18,201 nucleotides of DNA from Proteobacteria bacterium ST_bin16 (GTDB lineage: Bacteria; Pseudomonadota; Gammaproteobacteria; Burkholderiales; Nitrosomonadaceae): contig MSXT01000031.1 of assembly GCA_002083595.1 (NCBI GenBank), positions 1-18,201 of the forward strand, given 5' to 3'. Below, in pieces: positions 14,975 to 18,201 of the stretch. Position 1 is the stretch's first letter. Each line of letters starts with the position of its first letter. The notes below the pieces were generated by a model that did not search any database, was not told where the DNA came from, and was given only the letters and a program-made list of their open reading frames with translations. The position numbers and the translations under genes are program-made.

Positions 14975-16297
14975 TTAGCTGCGCTTGTCAGTAGTGCCGC
15001 GCTGGTAGTTTATGCCTTGATGACCGATGTCGTGACGAACCTGAGCGCCATCAAAACGGATGTTTTCAATCAGTTTATATGCCGCCTGATGGGCCATCTT
15101 CACACTATCGCCCAATACCGTTACGCATAAAACGCGTCCACCTGCTGTCACAATTTCATTTCCGTTCTTCCCGCCCATCGACGTTCCGGCATGAAAAATA
15201 TGAAAGTTACCGACATTTTCCTGTTCTGTGATCAAATCTTGCAAACCGTAAATCACATCATTCTTTCTGGGGTTTTCCGGATAACCTTGCGCAGCCATCA
15301 CAACACCGAGTGCGGTACGCCGGTCCCATTCAATATCCGCTTGATCGAGTGTGCCATGAACGGCATGCTCAATGAGCGGTAAAAGATCGCTTTTTAAGCG
15401 CAGCATAATCGGTTGCGTTTCCGGATCGCCTAAGCGGCAATTAAATTCCAATACTTTTGCTTGGTCTCCAGCTGTAATCATCAAACCGGCATAAAGAAAT
15501 CCGGTATAGCGGATGCCATCTTGTTTCAGTCCATTGATCACGGGATCAATAATATTGCGCATGATTTGCGCGTGCAGGCTGGGAGAAACAAAAGGGGCCG
15601 GAGAATATGCGCCCATTCCGCCTGTATTGGGGCCTAGATCGCCATCATTGAGCCGCTTATGATCCTGGCTGGTTACTAACGGCAGAATATGATTGCCATC
15701 CGTCATGACGATGAAACTGACTTCTATGCCTTGAAGAAATTCTTCGATAATAATTTCCTGTCCCGCGCTGCCAAGATGCTTCTCCACTAACAGTGCGCTC
15801 ACAGCGGAATGTGCTTCTTCTCGCGATTGCGCGACGACGACACCTTTTCCGGCTGCCAGACCGTCAGCCTTGATGACAAGCGGGACCGGGTGTTGCTCGA
15901 TGTAGGCGTGCGCCAAATCGGGATTTGTAAATCTCGCGTAGGCAGCAGTCGGTATGTGATGCCGTTGCATGAATTCCTTGGCAAAGATTTTTGAAGTTTC
16001 AAGTTGCGCAGCTTGCCGGGTTGGGCCAAAGATTTTCAGGCCAGCTGCCCGGAATGCATCCACTATACCGGCGGCCAAGGGAATCTCGGGGCCGACTATC
16101 GTGATTGCAATCGATTCTTTGGTTGCAAACTCGATTAATTCGGGTATGGAAGTCATCGGGATATTTTCCAATCCGGGTTCCAATGCAGTTCCTGCATTGC
16201 CCGGCGCCACAAATACTTTATACACGCGCGGCGAAAGGCTTAACTTCCAAGCCAAGGCATGTTCTCTACCACCGCCGCCGATCACTAATAGTTTCAT
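14975..16297 (-). CDS. purD: PurD, phosphoribosylamine-glycine ligase
   Basis: Cytoplasmic GAR synthetase: ATP, glycine and 5-phosphoribosylamine give glycinamide ribonucleotide, the second step of de novo purine synthesis. The 440-aa protein has the N-terminal MKLLVIGGGGREHALAWKL motif, the ATP-grasp signatures (VIKADGLAAGKGVVVA, EEFLQGIEVSF, LVTSQDHKRLNDGDLGPNTG-type block around residues 213-232), GMGAYSPAP, and the metal-binding LEFNCRLGDPETQ region. Length is slightly above the usual 420-430 owing to a short C-terminal tail. It follows purH by 11 bp with no clear ribosome site, so expression is probably coupled to purH. Confidence 0.97.
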   Translation of the reverse strand: MKLLVIGGGGREHALAWKLSLSPRVYKVFVAPGNAGTALEPGLENIPMTSIPELIEFATKESIAITIVGPEIPLAAGIVDAFRAAGLKIFGPTRQAAQLETSKIFAKEFMQRHHIPTAAYARFTNPDLAHAYIEQHPVPLVIKADGLAAGKGVVVAQSREEAHSAVSALLVEKHLGSAGQEIIIEEFLQGIEVSFIVMTDGNHILPLVTSQDHKRLNDGDLGPNTGGMGAYSPAPFVSPSLHAQIMRNIIDPVINGLKQDGIRYTGFLYAGLMITAGDQAKVLEFNCRLGDPETQPIMLRLKSDLLPLIEHAVHGTLDQADIEWDRRTALGVVMAAQGYPENPRKNDVIYGLQDLITEQENVGNFHIFHAGTSMGGKNGNEIVTAGGRVLCVTVLGDSVKMAHQAAYKLIENIRFDGAQVRHDIGHQGINYQRGTTDKRS

Positions 16298-16308
16298 AAT
16301 GCAGGTAA

Positions 16309-17868
16309 CTAGTGCCTGAAATGGCGGACACCGGTAAATACCATGGTGATCCCTTGTTCATCAGCCGCTGCAATCACCTCCTGATCGCGGATACTGCCAC
16401 CCGGTTGAATAACGGCTGTAGCGCCCGCTTGAACGACTACATCCAGACCATCGCGGAACGGAAAGAATGCATCCGATGCGACAACGGATTCTGCAAGTGT
16501 CAAACCGGCTTGCTGTGCTTTGATGGATGCAATGCGTGCGCTATCGACACGGCTCATTTGTCCGGCGCCGATGCCCATCGTCTGGCCGTTGCGGCAAAAT
16601 ACTATCGCGTTGGATTTAACAAATTTCGCGGCACGCCAGGCAAACAGCAGATCATCCAGTTGTTGCGGTGTAGGTTTTAATTGCGTGACGATTTTTAAAT
16701 CGGAAACAGTGATGTTTTGAATATCCGGCGTTTGTACCAGAAGACCGCCGCCAATCCGTTTCAGATCGTACGTATTGTTTCCTGCCTGTAACGGCAAAAC
16801 CAGTACCCGGATATTGTTTTTCTGTGCCAGAAGTTGCTGCGCTTCCGGCGTGATTTCAGGAGCGATAATGACTTCAACGAATTGTTTTAGAACCGCTTCG
16901 GCGGTGTCTTTATCGATGCTCCGGTTAAATGCGATGATGCCGCCGAAAGCAGAGACGGGGTCGGTTGCGAACGCCAGTTGATAAGCGCGCAGCGTGGTTT
17001 CCGCAATGGCTATGCCGCATGGATTGGCGTGTTTGACAATCACACAAGCGGGGTTGTCGAAAGTTTTGACACATTCCCACGCTGCGTCGGTATCGGCGAT
17101 ATTATTGTACGATAGCTCTTTGCCTTGTAGCTGTTGGTAATTTGCCAGACTGCCGGGTGTGGGGGTTTCGTCCCGGTAGAAAGCCGCTTTTTGATGCGGG
17201 TTTTCGCCATAGCGTAAAGACTGTGCGATAGTGAAATTCAGATTCAGCGCATCGGGAAAATCTTTGTGCTGGTAATCATTGTCCAGTGCGGTTAAATAAT
17301 TACTGATGGCGCTGTCGTACGAGGCAGTGTGCGTAAACGCTTTTTGCGCCAGTTGGAAGCGTGTGGCCAAGCTGATGGAGCCACTATTTTCCGCCAGCTC
17401 CTGGCTGAGCGGTAAATAATCTTGGGGATCGGTGACAATGGCAACTTTCAGGTAATTTTTGGCGGCTGCACGCACCATGGTAGGGCCGCCGATGTCGATA
17501 TTCTCAATAGCATCCTCAAAACCGCAATCCGGGTTCGCGATCGTTTGCTTGAAAGGGTAGAGATTCACGATGACCAATTCGATATTGGGAATCGCTGCTT
17601 GTTCGAGCGCCAGCTGATGATCGGGTAAATCGTTACGTGCCAGTATGCCGGCATGAATCTTAGGGTGCAGCGTTTTGACCCGGCCGTCCAGCATCTCCGG
17701 GAAACCGGTATAGTCGCCCACTTCGATCACGTTGATTCCAGCTTGTTGTAATAATCTGGCGGTGCCGCCCGTGGACAGGATGGTGATGCCATGCTGAATC
17801 AATTTTTGGGCTAGTTCTATAATTCCGGTTTTGTCCGAAACACTGATGAGTGCGTATTTAATGGTCAT
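16309..17868 (-). CDS. purH: PurH, bifunctional AICAR formyltransferase / IMP cyclohydrolase
   Basis: Catalyses the last two steps of IMP synthesis: formylation of AICAR and ring closure. The N-terminal MGS-like cyclohydrolase domain begins ALISVSDKTGIIELAQ (SDKTG at 11-15) and includes STGGTARLL and DGRVKTLHPKIHAGIL. The larger transformylase domain has the catalytic K279-H280 in VKHANPCGIA, followed by FGGIIAFN and DAFFPFRDG. The 519-aa length is typical. The ATG overlaps the fis stop in ATGA (17865-17868), so translation is likely coupled to fis. No strong ribosome site of its own is visible. Confidence 0.98.
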   Translation of the reverse strand: MTIKYALISVSDKTGIIELAQKLIQHGITILSTGGTARLLQQAGINVIEVGDYTGFPEMLDGRVKTLHPKIHAGILARNDLPDHQLALEQAAIPNIELVIVNLYPFKQTIANPDCGFEDAIENIDIGGPTMVRAAAKNYLKVAIVTDPQDYLPLSQELAENSGSISLATRFQLAQKAFTHTASYDSAISNYLTALDNDYQHKDFPDALNLNFTIAQSLRYGENPHQKAAFYRDETPTPGSLANYQQLQGKELSYNNIADTDAAWECVKTFDNPACVIVKHANPCGIAIAETTLRAYQLAFATDPVSAFGGIIAFNRSIDKDTAEAVLKQFVEVIIAPEITPEAQQLLAQKNNIRVLVLPLQAGNNTYDLKRIGGGLLVQTPDIQNITVSDLKIVTQLKPTPQQLDDLLFAWRAAKFVKSNAIVFCRNGQTMGIGAGQMSRVDSARIASIKAQQAGLTLAESVVASDAFFPFRDGLDVVVQAGATAVIQPGGSIRDQEVIAAADEQGITMVFTGVRHFRH

Positions 17869-18107
17869 TTAATTTGATATTGCTTCATTTTTTGACGTAG
17901 CGTGTTGCGGTTTATTCCCAGTAACTCAGCGGCCTGAGTCTGATTTCCTTTGGTATATTGGATAGCGATTTCAATTAAAGGCTTTTCAACGCTATGCATG
18001 ACCATATTGTAAATAGGGCATGGTTTTTCCCCGTCCAGGTCATTGAGATATCCGCTGATAGCTTTGCGTATGCAAGATGCAATTTCATTTTCCTTGATTG
18101 CATTCAT
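17865..18107 (-). CDS. fis: Fis, nucleoid-associated DNA-binding protein (short betaproteobacterial form)
   Basis: A small DNA-bending nucleoid protein and transcription regulator. The C-terminal half holds the Fis helix-turn-helix, with PLIEIAIQYTKGNQTQAAEL and LGINRNTLRQKMKQY (about residues 43-78) closely matching E. coli Fis. At 80 aa it lacks much of the N-terminal beta-hairpin arm of the 98-aa enteric protein, which is usual for betaproteobacterial Fis and may affect Hin/Gin-type recombination functions. The ATG at 18105-18107 follows the dusB stop by 7 bp, with a GGGGGAG ribosome site overlapping the end of dusB. It overlaps purH by 4 bp. The dusB-fis pairing is also seen in E. coli. 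Confidence 0.95.
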   Translation of the reverse strand: MNAIKENEIASCIRKAISGYLNDLDGEKPCPIYNMVMHSVEKPLIEIAIQYTKGNQTQAAELLGINRNTLRQKMKQYQIK

Positions 18108-18114
18108 AAACTGA

Positions 18115-18201
18115 CTACTCCCCCTCTTTGATATAACTCAATCGTTGACCTTTCTCAGCTAATGTAGAGAAAAACTTATTGGTTTCATAAATTTGCTGAT
18201 C
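18115..18201 (-). CDS. dusB: DusB, tRNA-dihydrouridine synthase B, C-terminal 28 codons only
   Basis: Read on the minus strand from the window edge, the frame gives 28 residues starting DQQIYETNKFFSTLAEKG and ending RLSYIKEGE, then TAG (18115-18117). The short aromatic/charged tail with FF, LA and RL resembles the C-terminus of betaproteobacterial DusB, and the position immediately upstream of fis is where dusB normally lies. DusB reduces uridine to dihydrouridine in the tRNA D-loop. The assignment rests mainly on gene order, since the catalytic domain is outside the window. Confidence 0.7.
   Translation of the reverse strand, partial: DQQIYETNKFFSTLAEKGQRLSYIKEGE

Overview
The window looks like chromosome from a betaproteobacterium of the Nitrosomonas type (Nitrosomonadaceae). 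This assignment is an inference. It rests on the moderate G+C content with AT-rich gaps, a dusB-fis-purH-purD block with a short (80 aa) Fis as is usual in betaproteobacteria, and a complete flgA / flgBCDEFGHIJKL cluster of proteobacterial type. No mobile element, tRNA, rRNA, CRISPR array or phage gene was seen.

Layout. (1) 1-881, plus strand: the 3' part of an M32 metallocarboxypeptidase gene, cut by the window edge. (2) 895-3368, minus strand: four small genes read leftwards. They are a stand-alone acyl carrier protein, a Mth938-like (DUF498) protein, a 75-aa exported protein of unknown function, and a PBP7-like D-Ala-D-Ala endopeptidase. The 485-bp AT-rich gap at 1723-2207 is rich in palindromes and has no convincing gene. 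(3) 3512-4222, minus strand: flgA, divergent from the flagellar operon. (4) 4436-14968, plus strand: flgB, C, D, E, F, G, H, I, J, K, L in the canonical order, encoding rod, hook, hook cap, L and P rings, rod-cap muramidase and the two hook-filament junction proteins. Gaps are 3-83 bp. A sigma54-like element precedes flgB and a sigma28-like element precedes flgK. (5) 14975-18201, minus strand: purD, purH, fis and the last 28 codons of dusB, meeting flgL tail to tail with 6 bp between.

The flagellar genes together build everything between the MS ring and the filament. FlgB, FlgC, FlgF and FlgG form the rod, with FlgJ as rod cap and wall-cutting enzyme. FlgI (assisted by FlgA) and FlgH form the bushing rings. 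FlgE is the hook, built under the FlgD cap. FlgK and FlgL join hook to filament. PurH and PurD catalyse late and early steps of de novo IMP synthesis and sit downstream of the dusB-fis pair.

Most of the window is conserved housekeeping and flagellar DNA. I found no convincing new multi-gene system. The points most worth a second look are the palindrome cluster at 1859-1975, the overlapping palindromes in the flgA-flgB gap, the sigma54-like and sigma28-like promoter candidates, a beta-domain that appears three times across FlgK and FlgL, and an orphan acyl carrier protein beside flgA where flgM would often be found.
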